21,518 nucleotides of DNA from Candidatus Aminicenantota bacterium (GTDB taxonomy: Bacteria > Acidobacteriota > Aminicenantia > Aminicenantales > Aminicenantaceae): contig SOIA01000102.1 in NCBI GenBank assembly GCA_004378665.1, positions 1 through 21,518 on the forward strand, read 5' to 3'. Made by a program: the position numbers and the translations under genes. Below are positions 14,273 through 21,518 of this stretch, piece after piece; the stretch's first letter is position 1; the number at the start of each line of letters is the position of its first letter. The notes below the pieces were generated by a model. The model had not been told where the DNA came from, searched no databases, and saw only the letters and a list, made by a program, of their open reading frames with translations.

Positions 14273-16387
14273 TTACTTTTTTTTCTCTTTAGCCATGACT
14301 TTCAGAAAGGCATCCACCACTTTGGGGTCGAACCTGCTTCCCGCCCCTTCCTTGATATACTTGATTGCACTCTTGTGGTCAAGTGCTTTTCTGTACGGCC
14401 GGTCTGAGATGAGGGCATCATAAGTGTCGGCCACGATGAAGATGCGGGCTCCCGGGTTTATGGATTCTCCCATAAGCCCGTTTGGATAGCCCGTTCCGTC
14501 GTAAAATTCATGGTGCTGAAGGACAATCGGTATGACTTCAGAATACGCCGCAATGGGTTCCAGGATTCGTGCTCCTAAACTCGTATGCTTATGCATGAGC
14601 TCTTTTTCTTCAACCGTGAGATTCCCAGCCTTGTCAAGAATTTCTGGCGGTATGCCGAGCTTTCCGATGTCATGGAGCAAGCCCGCTCGACGAAGGTCAT
14701 CAAGCTCATCCTGATCGAGTCTCATGCCTCTGCCGATTTTTATGGCTAGCTTCGTGCTCCGCTCAGAGTGGCCCGCCGTCCAGGAAGATTTGGCGTCGAT
14801 CGCACGGGCCAGCGCTCTGAGTGTTCCCCAATTCAGCTCGTTCAATTCCTCGATTAACCGGGCATTCGAGAAAGCGACAGCCACCTGATTCGCCAGCCGG
14901 CGGGCATTGTCGAGGTCCTCCTGTGGAAACTTGGGCTGTTTGACATAACCGAGAGCGATGATCCCAGCCAGCCCCTTTTTCAGGAAAAGAGGCAGCACCA
15001 GGAATGATTTGATCCCCCGTTTGGCCAGAGGAGCAAGGTATTGGGGGAGATTCTCGTCCAGTGTGATCCATTGAGTTTCTGGATTTTCCCTGAGCGTCTG
15101 CATCTCCTCTGTCGTGATCTGGACTGTTTCCACGAGCTTTTCTTTACCGTTCTGATCCTCTCCAATATAAGTCTGTGCTGTATCACTCGAGCCGGGATCG
15201 ACGACGGTGATGCTCGTGCTCTTGCAGGGGAAAACTTCACGCACGCGAGCGACTAAGGTGTTCACGATTTTTTCCGTATCCAGCACCGAAAGAATGGCCC
15301 TGTCGATTTCGCCTATCGTGACCAAGGCCTTAAACTGCTTCCCCAACTGGCTGGCCATCGAGTTGAACGATTCGGCAACTTCTTCGAATTCGTCGTTGCT
15401 CGTGACCACGACTCGGCTGTCGAATTCTCTGTTAGCGAGATGTTTCGTCCCCTCCTTAAGCCTTTCGAGCGGCACCATGCTTCTCCGAATCTGGATAACA
15501 CTCAGGAAAAGAACGAACCAGAGGGCTGAAAGAGCGACAAGAGAGAAAATTAACCTGAAACCTTTGATAGGTCTGAGAACTGCGGTTTTTGGTTCGCTCA
15601 ACACGAGTTTCCAATCCTCAGAAAAAAATATATACGCGGGCATGATGATGGGCCGGAAACCCGCCAGATAATCTTTCCCCCTGTGTGTCCATTCAAATTG
15701 GGAAGCTTGTCTTTCTTCCATTTGGCGCTGTGCCTTATCAGAAAATGGCAGCGGGGGCAATAACGTTGAACGAAGGATATTGTTTGATTTGTCAAGGATA
15801 CATACTTGCGTCCTTGCAGGAAGGTAAGCCTCTTTTACCGAGAACCAAATAAATTCTGGATTGATCTCGGCCAGGAGCACATCTTGACTTTGGAGTTCTG
15901 GATCGAGCGCGACGGCCATGAATATTCGTGTTTGATAGTTTTTGCGATACTCTGTAATAATGGCAGTTTTCCCCTCCAGGATTATTTTTTTCGTTTCCAG
16001 GGGAAGTGCAGGGGGGTTGGAAATATGTCCGAAAAGATGTCTGGATGTCCCATCTTCTGAGATAAGAAGAAGCCCTCGAAACCGTGGCTCACGCCCTGAA
16101 TCGGGTTCCTGATGTATGAAATAATAGGTCTGGCTCGAGCCCGCCTTCAGGTTAGAAGCGACCACTCTCATGTCATCATTAAGGAGCCAAAAACGTTGAG
16201 GGATATCTTGGGACATGCTCTTACTTGTTTGATGAATACGCTCCCGGCTTTGTTTTTGGAGTTCTTTTGGCACCCAAGTCAGGGAGATAACAGCAAGGAT
16301 AGCGATTGGAAGCAGGGCGCAGGAGATAAAAAGGAAGAAAATGCGTTGGGCGACTTTACTGCGCAGGAATGTTAGCTCAAGTTTCAT
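14273..16387 (-). CDS. transmembrane sensor HD-GYP phosphodiesterase, copy 1 (sensor-HAMP-GAF-HD-GYP)
   Basis: From the ATG at 16387 the protein has 704 residues; the TTG two codons upstream is possible, and residue numbers here count from that TTG. It has a membrane helix (about 17-40), a periplasmic Cache-like sensor (about 45-275), a second helix (about 280-301), HAMP (about 302-355), GAF (about 365-512), a linker helix and HD-GYP. Key residues are GHSERS (541-546), LLHDIGK (572-578), QHHE (626-629), GTGYP (633-637) and SDRPYR (663-668). All metal ligands are present, so it should degrade cyclic di-GMP in response to a periplasmic and perhaps a GAF-bound ligand. It follows the pilin gene by about 15 bp, with no Shine-Dalgarno, suggesting co-translation. 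The paralogue is at 19406. Confidence 0.9.
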   Translation of the reverse strand: MKLELTFLRSKVAQRIFFLFISCALLPIAILAVISLTWVPKELQKQSRERIHQTSKSMSQDIPQRFWLLNDDMRVVASNLKAGSSQTYYFIHQEPDSGREPRFRGLLLISEDGTSRHLFGHISNPPALPLETKKIILEGKTAIITEYRKNYQTRIFMAVALDPELQSQDVLLAEINPEFIWFSVKEAYLPARTQVCILDKSNNILRSTLLPPLPFSDKAQRQMEERQASQFEWTHRGKDYLAGFRPIIMPAYIFFSEDWKLVLSEPKTAVLRPIKGFRLIFSLVALSALWFVLFLSVIQIRRSMVPLERLKEGTKHLANREFDSRVVVTSNDEFEEVAESFNSMASQLGKQFKALVTIGEIDRAILSVLDTEKIVNTLVARVREVFPCKSTSITVVDPGSSDTAQTYIGEDQNGKEKLVETVQITTEEMQTLRENPETQWITLDENLPQYLAPLAKRGIKSFLVLPLFLKKGLAGIIALGYVKQPKFPQEDLDNARRLANQVAVAFSNARLIEELNELNWGTLRALARAIDAKSSWTAGHSERSTKLAIKIGRGMRLDQDELDDLRRAGLLHDIGKLGIPPEILDKAGNLTVEEKELMHKHTSLGARILEPIAAYSEVIPIVLQHHEFYDGTGYPNGLMGESINPGARIFIVADTYDALISDRPYRKALDHKSAIKYIKEGAGSRFDPKVVDAFLKVMAKEKKK

Positions 16388-16402
16388 GCTCAAAAAGGTG
16401 GA

Positions 16403-16951
16403 TTAATATTTGTGACCTAAACCCACGTACCCCCCGTTATTGGCGCGGACGATATCATCCCAGCTCGCTTCTGCCGTGAGAGGGGCATTGGTTAATCCAT
16501 CTTTTCCCATGCTATACAGATCAAAATCTGTGTTGAGTGGAATAAGAAAACGGTCTTTCCGCCACTTTCCTTCGATCTCTGTCTTGTCAAAACCTAACAT
16601 GGGTAGGTACTCATACGGATTCCCCCATGGATCCGTAGCGTTCGGATTTCCGATTTCAGCAAGGTCTACGGGAAGCCTCCCGTTGTCGACCAGGAAGTCA
16701 TCGATTTTCTGTCCCATCAATGCGACTTTCGAGATGGCATGGTTGACTCTTGCCTTATAGAGTGTATTGGTGAAAATGGGCACGCCGACTGACAGGAGAG
16801 TTCCAATTATGGCTACCCCGAGAAGCAGCTCAATGAGAGTGAAGGCTTTACGGCTACCTTTTTCACTTCTGTGAGTAAAAGGAATGGGCGTAAAGAGCCA
16901 TCGGGGCAAAAAAGATTTTTTCATGACTGTAATTTTAAAATCTTTTCGCAT
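16403..16951 (-). CDS. GspG-like pseudopilin / type IV pilin-like protein
   Basis: The 182-residue protein has a prepilin signal: SRKA^FTLIELLLGVAIIGTL, with cleavage before Phe37 and the conserved Glu at +5. The residue before the cut is Ala instead of the usual Gly, and the leader is long (36 residues). After the helix the GspG-type motifs DPWGNPYEYLPM and DLYSMGKDG appear; in GspG the latter forms part of the calcium-binding loop. The C-terminus (ANNGGYVGLGHKY) is unusual. It would be processed by prepilin peptidase and join a type II secretion or type IV pilus-like fibre; no other assembly genes are in the window. The ATG at 16951 has AGGGA close upstream and an in-frame stop three codons before it. 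An HD-GYP receptor gene follows directly. Confidence 0.85.
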   Translation of the reverse strand: MRKDFKITVMKKSFLPRWLFTPIPFTHRSEKGSRKAFTLIELLLGVAIIGTLLSVGVPIFTNTLYKARVNHAISKVALMGQKIDDFLVDNGRLPVDLAEIGNPNATDPWGNPYEYLPMLGFDKTEIEGKWRKDRFLIPLNTDFDLYSMGKDGLTNAPLTAEASWDDIVRANNGGYVGLGHKY

Positions 16952-17511
16952 GATTCCCTACACATTCAAGACCGTCACCGGTCTGTGAATCTCCTTTTTA
17001 TTTTAGATGCACGGAAGAGCTTTGAGCGTATTTAAGCATGTGAAATTACTCATTCCCGTCCGCGTTCTTCCTTGGCAGTTGCTGGAGAATTCTATCATGA
17101 TAGAATCAAAAATGTCAAAGCGTAAAAATGCAAAATTTGATCTTGAAGGGGAAATTCAATCAAGTGAAATCAGATCAAATTTCTGTCAAAAGCCAAAACT
17201 CACCCCCTCCAGATTTTAGTCTTGTGCAGTCAACTCAACGGCATAGGGCTTTGAAAATACCTTGAGGAGTGTGTCAATCCCCCTGAAAAATGTATCGAGA
17301 AGAAAAATCATTCTATTCTGCGAGTCAGGATCAGGATTCACAGGACACTCCAAACCTGAAAACACCTCCAGGATAAAAATCATCTCTAATAGCCTTTTCT
17401 AACGGGAAGCAATCCCCTTTTTAGGTGAGAAAAAAAAGGAAAAATTCACTGCAAAAATCACCTCAAAAGGCTATTTTTTCGCAGGATGGCTTTCCTTCAA
17501 GGAAGAACTCG
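16952..17511. other. 560-bp gene-free region rich in inverted repeats
   Basis: I see no supportable gene here. It holds a short hairpin AGACCG-GTGA-CGGTCT (GNRA-type loop) close upstream of the pilin start, an 18-bp palindrome at 17089-17106, and three longer inverted repeats: AAATTTGATCT/AGATCAAATTT (17133-17182), GGAGTGT/ACACTCC with inner AATCC/GGATT (17266-17351), and AATAGCCTTTT/AAAAGGCTATT (17388-17475) enclosing AGGTGA/TCACCT. A TAAAAT -10-like box and an AAGGAG lie in the proximal leader of the pilin gene, but no good -35 is found. Confidence 0.5.
17089..17106. promoter_or_regulatory. perfect 18-bp palindrome upstream of the pilin gene (operator candidate)
   Basis: ATTCTATCATGATAGAAT is perfectly symmetrical with no loop, which favours a binding site for a dimeric protein over an RNA hairpin. 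It lies 138 bp upstream of the pilin ATG. No regulator gene is adjacent. Confidence 0.4.
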
Positions 17512-17964
17512 TTAAAAATAGAACCTTGCACCGATACTTCCCGTAAACTCGAAACTTATACCTGGAATGAGATCGAGTACTGGTCCGATCTCCAGAAAGA
17601 TATCCAACGGCGCTTTCTCAAAGATGTAGCATATACCGACCGGAAACCGAGCGCCCAAGGTGGTTTCAGGATCGGTCCTGAACCTGATTCCTATTCCGAA
17701 ATAAAGAGGAAGTCTGCCGCTTTCCACGTCAAAAAGATTGAAGTTGTGATGCAGATAATCCGCGTGCAGATGAACGGAGCCACCTTGGCCGAATGACCAG
17801 GCGACTGCAGCGTCAAATGCTGAATTGCCCCCGATCCATTTCTTAGCGCTGATTCCCGTTGGTTCTCCCAGGATAATTCCTATACCAAAACCTTTATCCT
17901 GAGCGTGCGCGGCTCCCGCACACAGCAAGATGGTCAGCGTGAGCATCAAAACGGCTTTTTTCAT
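17512..17964 (-). CDS. small outer-membrane beta-barrel protein (DUF3996/BAPKO_0422-like)
   Basis: The 150-residue protein has a Sec signal peptide ending AGAAHAQ (cut after about residue 21). The mature part is made of alternating beta strands, starting GFGIGIILGEPTGISAKKWI, a pattern I associate with the BAPKO_0422/DUF3996 family of small outer-membrane barrels. It has paired strands such as GGSVHLHADYLHHNF and LPLYFGIGIRFR. It ends in GARFYF, and the terminal Phe is the usual signal for the BAM complex. AAGGAGG with a good spacer precedes the ATG. It follows the HAMP protein gene by 76 bp. Its role (pore or structural) is not readable. Confidence 0.8.
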   Translation of the reverse strand: MKKAVLMLTLTILLCAGAAHAQDKGFGIGIILGEPTGISAKKWIGGNSAFDAAVAWSFGQGGSVHLHADYLHHNFNLFDVESGRLPLYFGIGIRFRTDPETTLGARFPVGICYIFEKAPLDIFLEIGPVLDLIPGISFEFTGSIGARFYF

Positions 17965-18040
17965 TATTGAACCTCCTTGGTAAGGATGGGAATTCTATTT
18001 TATATGAATCATGGGTTTTGCCCGCTTTTTTGGGAGATCG

Positions 18041-18661
18041 TTATTCTTCTTTCTCCTCATCGCTCAACTGGAAATACCTGACCTGACCGATAAGACTTTC
18101 CAGATGCTTGCGGTGGGTTTGGAGGTATTGTCGGATCTCTGTTTCATCCTCGTTCTTTTTCACAATCGACTGCTCCAATTCTTCGAGTGACTTGATCGAA
18201 TCCAAGCTAGCTGTCTGCACGTTTTCCCATTTTTCTGCGAGTACATCTATCATTTGGTTTAATTTCTGTGCCTCCGGGTCCAGGAAGTCTTTTTTTCTGA
18301 GACGTACGAGAAAGTTCAGCTTTCCTTCGGATATTTTTTCAAAAGCCCACTTGAACCTGAAAAGAGGGCCGATCACTCGGTGGAATGCTCTCCAGGAATG
18401 AAGTCCGGTGACGAAGATCAGGCCGAGGATAGTGATGCAGAATCGTGGGTAAAGAAGAAGGATTCTCTGAGACGCCCCTTGCCTCATTTCAAAGCTGGCT
18501 TCTTCGTCATTCATTGTGAGGACATCCGGAACAAACAGAAATGCGGCCACTAAGATGACTGTGATCATTCCGTAGGCAAGAACCATTCCCAGGAATTTAT
18601 ACTGGATTGGCCGATTGATGACAGGATAGAGCCGCCGTTTTTCTTTTTTTCGTATTTTCAT
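18041..18661 (-). CDS. two-helix membrane protein with HAMP domain and coiled-coil tail
   Basis: The 206-residue protein has a basic N-terminus (MKIRKKEKRRLYPVINRPIQ), a membrane helix at about 22-44, a short periplasmic loop, a second helix at about 70-90 and a HAMP domain at about 93-142 (RVIGPLFRFKWAFEKISEGK). A long coiled coil fills about 140-205. There is no kinase, cyclase, phosphodiesterase or methyl-accepting output domain. Such stand-alone HAMP proteins occur in deltaproteobacteria and relatives without a settled function. AGGAGG, 4-5 nt before the ATG, is a strong ribosome-binding site. It sits between the second lipoprotein and the barrel protein, so it may pass an envelope signal inwards to a partner; this is inference. 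Confidence 0.75.
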   Translation of the reverse strand: MKIRKKEKRRLYPVINRPIQYKFLGMVLAYGMITVILVAAFLFVPDVLTMNDEEASFEMRQGASQRILLLYPRFCITILGLIFVTGLHSWRAFHRVIGPLFRFKWAFEKISEGKLNFLVRLRKKDFLDPEAQKLNQMIDVLAEKWENVQTASLDSIKSLEELEQSIVKKNEDETEIRQYLQTHRKHLESLIGQVRYFQLSDEEKEE

Positions 18662-18825
18662 GTGTCCTCCTGTTATTTCGCCTTTATGCCTCGGTGTTTA
18701 ATGATCATTCCTTAAAGGATGATTTGAATTTATTCGGGAGGGCTCTTTAGAATTGATGAAAGGAAAAAAATGGTGACCATGTTTATCTGCGGATGGGACC
18801 TCGAACGGTTGATTGATCCCCTTTT

Positions 18826-19203
18826 TTAATTCTTTTCCTTTATCCAGACTATTTCAGGCTGATTCTGGAATCTGACTGATCCCCCATTTTCAGGATTAAA
18901 GTAAAAGGGAAACTTGAACTCTTTGCCTTCGATATTCTCATAAGTGACGGTGTACAGGATTTCTTCGGTACCAGGAACTTTTTCTTTTTTTATCTTTTTG
19001 ATCGTGTGAGCGTTGACCTCTCCTTCTAGAGTCCCGAAGATGATTTTTTCTTGCGTTAACTCTAAAAAAATCCTCTCGTACTTGGAGTCGGCTCTCTTCC
19101 ATGTCCCTATCAATTCATCCGGGAAAACAGCTTTCTTCCCGCATCCATGGAGGAAGGCGATCATGAGGATCGCGAGCACAGTAAATATCTTTTTTGATTT
19201 CAT
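18826..19203 (-). CDS. small lipoprotein, copy 2
   Basis: The 125-residue product has a lipoprotein signal, MKSKKIFTVLAILMIAFLHG, with Cys at 21. It is paralogous along its whole length to 13784-14164: PDELIGTW against PDELVGIW, KIIFGTLEGEV against EVKFGSKDGQV, LYTVTY against LYTISY, and KFPFYFNPENGGSVRFQN against EFPFYYHPASNGVIRFKN. GGAGG precedes the ATG with a 7-nt spacer. A hairpin, GGCTCT-TCG-AGAGCC, lies directly upstream of that Shine-Dalgarno at 19218-19232. It follows an HD-GYP receptor gene, as copy 1 does, which makes this a repeated two-gene module. Confidence 0.8.
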   Translation of the reverse strand: MKSKKIFTVLAILMIAFLHGCGKKAVFPDELIGTWKRADSKYERIFLELTQEKIIFGTLEGEVNAHTIKKIKKEKVPGTEEILYTVTYENIEGKEFKFPFYFNPENGGSVRFQNQPEIVWIKEKN

Positions 19204-19405
19204 TTGAGTCCCTCCTTGGCTCTCGAAGAGCCGGAAGATATATTGAAAGCGAGTGTCAACCGGCTCGCAGAACCCATAAGATACTTCTTAAAAAGACTGG
19301 ATAGGTCGCTTCTTGAGCCGGTTGTTCGCTGGATTGGCAAATCCTTTTGGATTCTATCAAGGATGATCATAGGTTTCCTCTGCACGGACAGCGAAGATCT
19401 TTTTT
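19204..19405 (-). other. structured 202-bp gap between HD-GYP receptor and lipoprotein copy 2
   Basis: The gap carries a perfect inverted repeat, CAACCGGCTC (19257-19266) with GAGCCGGTTG (19315-19324), extended by AGCGA/TCGCT on the outside. It also has AATCC-TTTT-GGATT (19340-19353) and the hairpin at 19218-19232. The corresponding gap at copy 1 is only 108 bp and has different hairpins. Frames are open across it on both strands, but neither resembles a known protein. Confidence 0.45.
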
Positions 19406-21517
19406 TTAACCATCCCAATCTCTTGCCTCCGATGTCATCACTTTGAGGAAGGCCTTTACGACTTGAGGATCGAAATCGCTGCCAACGCTTTCTTCTATTA
19501 TCCCAATTGCATTATTCCTGTCAAATGCTTTTCTGTACGGGCGGTCTGAGGTCATGGCTTCGAAGGAGTCGGCCACAGCAAAGATACGCGCGCCCAGGCT
19601 TATGGATTCTCCTTCAAGGCCATCTGGATATCCCTTTCCGTTGAATCGCTCATGATGCTGAAGGACGATCGGAATGATCTTGGAATAGGCGGAGATGGGC
19701 TCCAGGATCCGCGCTCCAAGCCGGACATGCTTCTCCATGGCGGTTCTCTCCTCAGGTGTCAGTTTTCCGGGCTTATCCAAAATCTCAGGGGAGATTCCGA
19801 GCTTTCCTATATCATGGAGCAGGCCTCCTCGATTCAGGACGTCAATATCTTCCTCGGAGAGCTTCATGGTCTCTCCGATCCTCACGGCCAGCTTGGTACT
19901 CCGTTCGGAGTGCCCGGCTGTCCAGGAAGATTTGGCGTCGATCGTACGGGCAAGGGCCGTTAATGTTCCCCAGTTCAGCTCGTTCAATTCCTCGACCAAA
20001 CGGGCATTCGAGAAAGCAACAGCCACCTGGTTAGCCAGTCGGCGGGCATTGTCAAGGTCCTCCTGTGAAAACTTGGGCTGTTTGACATAACCAAGAGCGA
20101 TGATCCCAGCCAGCCCCTTTTTCAGGAAAAGAGGTAGCACCAGGAATGATTTGATTCCCTGCTTGGCCAGGGGGGCGAGGTAATCGGGGAGATTATCGTC
20201 CTGCTTAATCCACAAAGTCTCTGGATTTTTCCTGAGCATCTGCAGTTCTTCTGCACTGATCTTGATTTTTTCTTGAGGTTTGACTTTGTCACTTTTGGCT
20301 TCTCCGATGTAAGTCTGTGCTGTATCGAGAGAATCGGGGTCGACGATGGTTATGCTTGCGCTCTTGCAGGGGAAAACTTCACGCACGCGGGCCACTAACG
20401 TGTTCACGATTTTTTTCGTATCCAGGACCGATAGAATGGCCCTGTCGATGTCTCCCATCGTGACCAAAGCTCTAAACTGCTTTCCAAGCTGGCTGGCCAT
20501 TGAGTTGAAAGATTCCGCGACTTCCTCGAATTCATCACCGCTTGTGACTTTCACCCGGCTGTTGAAGTCCCTGTTGGCGATGCGTTTAGTCCCTTCTTTG
20601 ATCTTCTCAAGGGGAATCAGGCTCTTTCTTATCTGGATGGTGCTCAGGAAGAGAACCAGCCAGAGAGAAGCCAGGATAACAAATGGAAATAGCGTCCTGA
20701 GAAGTTCAGAGACCGGGAACATATCGGCTTTACTCATGCTGGATATGACTTTCCAGTCATCTGCAATATACTGGTTGAACGGGACAGGACGGTATCCTGC
20801 CAAATATTTCTTTCCTCTATGTGTCCACTTGAATTGAGACGAATGCCTTTCTTTCATCTGAAGGACGGCTTCTTCAGGGAAGGATAAGGGAGGAGGAAGA
20901 GTGGATAGGAGTGGATTGTCCGATTGATCCAGAATGCAGAGATTCGTATAGGCTGGCAGTGGATAATCAGTCCCCATGAACCATAAGAATTTGGGATGCA
21001 CCTCTGCCCAGAGAATTTCGCTTCCTTTGTTGTCTGGGAACAGAGATGTGCCCATATAGATACGCGACCGGTTTTCCGGCCGGTATTCGGTTTTTATCAG
21101 ATATTCTCCGGAGAGAATGCTGTCTCTTTCTGCCGGGGTGAGTTCAGGGGGGTTGAAAAACTGGCCAAGAATGAGTTCAGGATTGTTTTTCTCGGTAACG
21201 ATCATAAGACCACTCAGCCGTTCTTGAATGTGAGTGGTGAACTCCTCCGGGAGGCTCTGGAGAGACAGGAGGGATTCGGACCTGTACAACGAGGCGATGA
21301 TCTCAATGTCGTCGTGAACTAACTTCAATTGCTTGGTGATGTCCATTCCTATAGATTTGCTGAGCTCACGGATTTGAACCTCGCTTTGATGATCAATCTC
21401 CTTGGTCACGAAGTTATAATAGACTACGGCCAGGATGACAATAGGAATCATAGCGCTGGAAATGAAAAGCAGAAAAATCCGCTGAGCCACTTTGCTCCGG
21501 AAGAACTCCAGTCCTAG
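19406..21517 (-). CDS. transmembrane sensor HD-GYP phosphodiesterase, copy 2 (N-terminus cut by window edge)
   Basis: The frame is still open at the right edge and reads LGLEFFRSKVAQRIFLLFIS, matching copy 1 (LELTFLRSKVAQRIFFLFIS). The true start therefore lies just outside the window, and the GTG at 21490 is internal. The layout is the same: helix, Cache-like periplasmic sensor, helix, HAMP, GAF, linker, HD-GYP. Motifs are GHSERS, LLHDIGKLGI, QHHERFNGKGYP and SDRPYR; GKGYP replaces GTGYP, a minor change, and the metal ligands are kept. From the HAMP end through the GAF domain to GHSERSTKLA the two copies are nearly identical, while the sensor and much of the HD-GYP domain have diverged. Lipoprotein copy 2 lies downstream. 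Confidence 0.9.
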   Translation of the reverse strand, partial: LGLEFFRSKVAQRIFLLFISSAMIPIVILAVVYYNFVTKEIDHQSEVQIRELSKSIGMDITKQLKLVHDDIEIIASLYRSESLLSLQSLPEEFTTHIQERLSGLMIVTEKNNPELILGQFFNPPELTPAERDSILSGEYLIKTEYRPENRSRIYMGTSLFPDNKGSEILWAEVHPKFLWFMGTDYPLPAYTNLCILDQSDNPLLSTLPPPLSFPEEAVLQMKERHSSQFKWTHRGKKYLAGYRPVPFNQYIADDWKVISSMSKADMFPVSELLRTLFPFVILASLWLVLFLSTIQIRKSLIPLEKIKEGTKRIANRDFNSRVKVTSGDEFEEVAESFNSMASQLGKQFRALVTMGDIDRAILSVLDTKKIVNTLVARVREVFPCKSASITIVDPDSLDTAQTYIGEAKSDKVKPQEKIKISAEELQMLRKNPETLWIKQDDNLPDYLAPLAKQGIKSFLVLPLFLKKGLAGIIALGYVKQPKFSQEDLDNARRLANQVAVAFSNARLVEELNELNWGTLTALARTIDAKSSWTAGHSERSTKLAVRIGETMKLSEEDIDVLNRGGLLHDIGKLGISPEILDKPGKLTPEERTAMEKHVRLGARILEPISAYSKIIPIVLQHHERFNGKGYPDGLEGESISLGARIFAVADSFEAMTSDRPYRKAFDRNNAIGIIEESVGSDFDPQVVKAFLKVMTSEARDWDG

Positions 21518-21518
21518 T

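Noticed and set aside
16960..17000. Six-codon leader peptide (GTG to TAG) ahead of the pilin gene after an AAGGAG
   Set aside because: The spacing from AAGGAG to the GTG is too long and the peptide has no attenuation-type codon pattern.
17007..17219. 70-codon plus-strand open frame upstream of the pilin gene
   Set aside because: No Shine-Dalgarno, low-complexity composition and no domain; it contains the palindrome and an inverted repeat.
17388..17475. Rho-independent terminator for the outer-membrane protein gene
   Set aside because: The arms pair well, but the T-run follows on the plus strand, while the gene is on the minus strand, and the loop is 66 nt.
19204..19446. 80-codon plus-strand open frame in the gap between receptor and lipoprotein copy 2
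   Set aside because: No ribosome-binding site, no recognisable motif, and it covers both flanking gene ends. The inverted repeats explain much of the sequence.
21329..21490. GTG at 21490 as the start of HD-GYP receptor copy 2
   Set aside because: The frame continues to the window edge with residues homologous to the N-terminus of copy 1, so the gene is cut by the window.

Overview
The window reads as a contiguous piece of a bacterial chromosome, with mid-range GC, lysine-rich proteins and almost every gene on the minus strand. The content is Gram-negative: two lipoproteins with lipoboxes, a small outer-membrane beta-barrel ending in Phe, and a type II secretion/type IV pilin-like protein. 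The mixture of a PSP1/RicT homologue, an ECF sigma/anti-sigma pair, a bactofilin and many HD-GYP proteins would fit an environmental lineage such as Acidobacteriota/Aminicenantes or a deltaproteobacterium. That placement is a guess from gene content. I see no rRNA, tRNA, CRISPR array or complete transposase.

Layout. Positions 1-137 hold the C-terminus of a PSP1/RicT-family protein on the plus strand. A minus-strand sigma factor (876-1373) and zinc-finger anti-sigma factor (156-809) follow, divergent from an HD-GYP protein (1483-2475, plus). Then come ftsK (2713-5028) and a two-gene unit of a dicarboxylate/acidic amino-acid symporter and rsmA/ksgA (5103-7567, joined by a 4-bp GTGA overlap). 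Next are a TauE/SafE permease (7666-8418), the broken 54-codon start of a short-chain dehydrogenase (8678-8842, plus), a bactofilin (8885-9313) and a 42-residue Arg-rich protein (9537-9665). From 9944 to the right edge lies a signalling-rich region. It has an HD-GYP-like protein overlapping a HEAT-type protein that shares its N-terminal domain. It also has two copies of an [HD-GYP receptor + small lipoprotein] module, one preceded by a GspG-like pilin and the other followed by a HAMP membrane protein and an outer-membrane protein.

How it may work together. Four HD-GYP-type proteins but no GGDEF or EAL domain occur in 21.5 kb. Two are transmembrane sensors (periplasmic domain, HAMP, GAF, HD-GYP) encoded beside envelope proteins. 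This suggests a cell-envelope or surface programme read out through cyclic di-GMP turnover, though no substrate can be read from the sequence. The two sensors have nearly identical HAMP-GAF-linker cores but diverged sensor domains and less similar catalytic domains.

Non-coding structure is notable. There is a 199-bp inverted-repeat element flanked by a 10-bp direct repeat (13388-13606), two copies of a GGGGTCAG-type repeat at promoters, consensus-like promoters placed so close to the start codons of the sigma factor and ftsK that leaderless mRNAs are likely, and gene-free gaps (16952-17511, 19204-19405) packed with inverted repeats.
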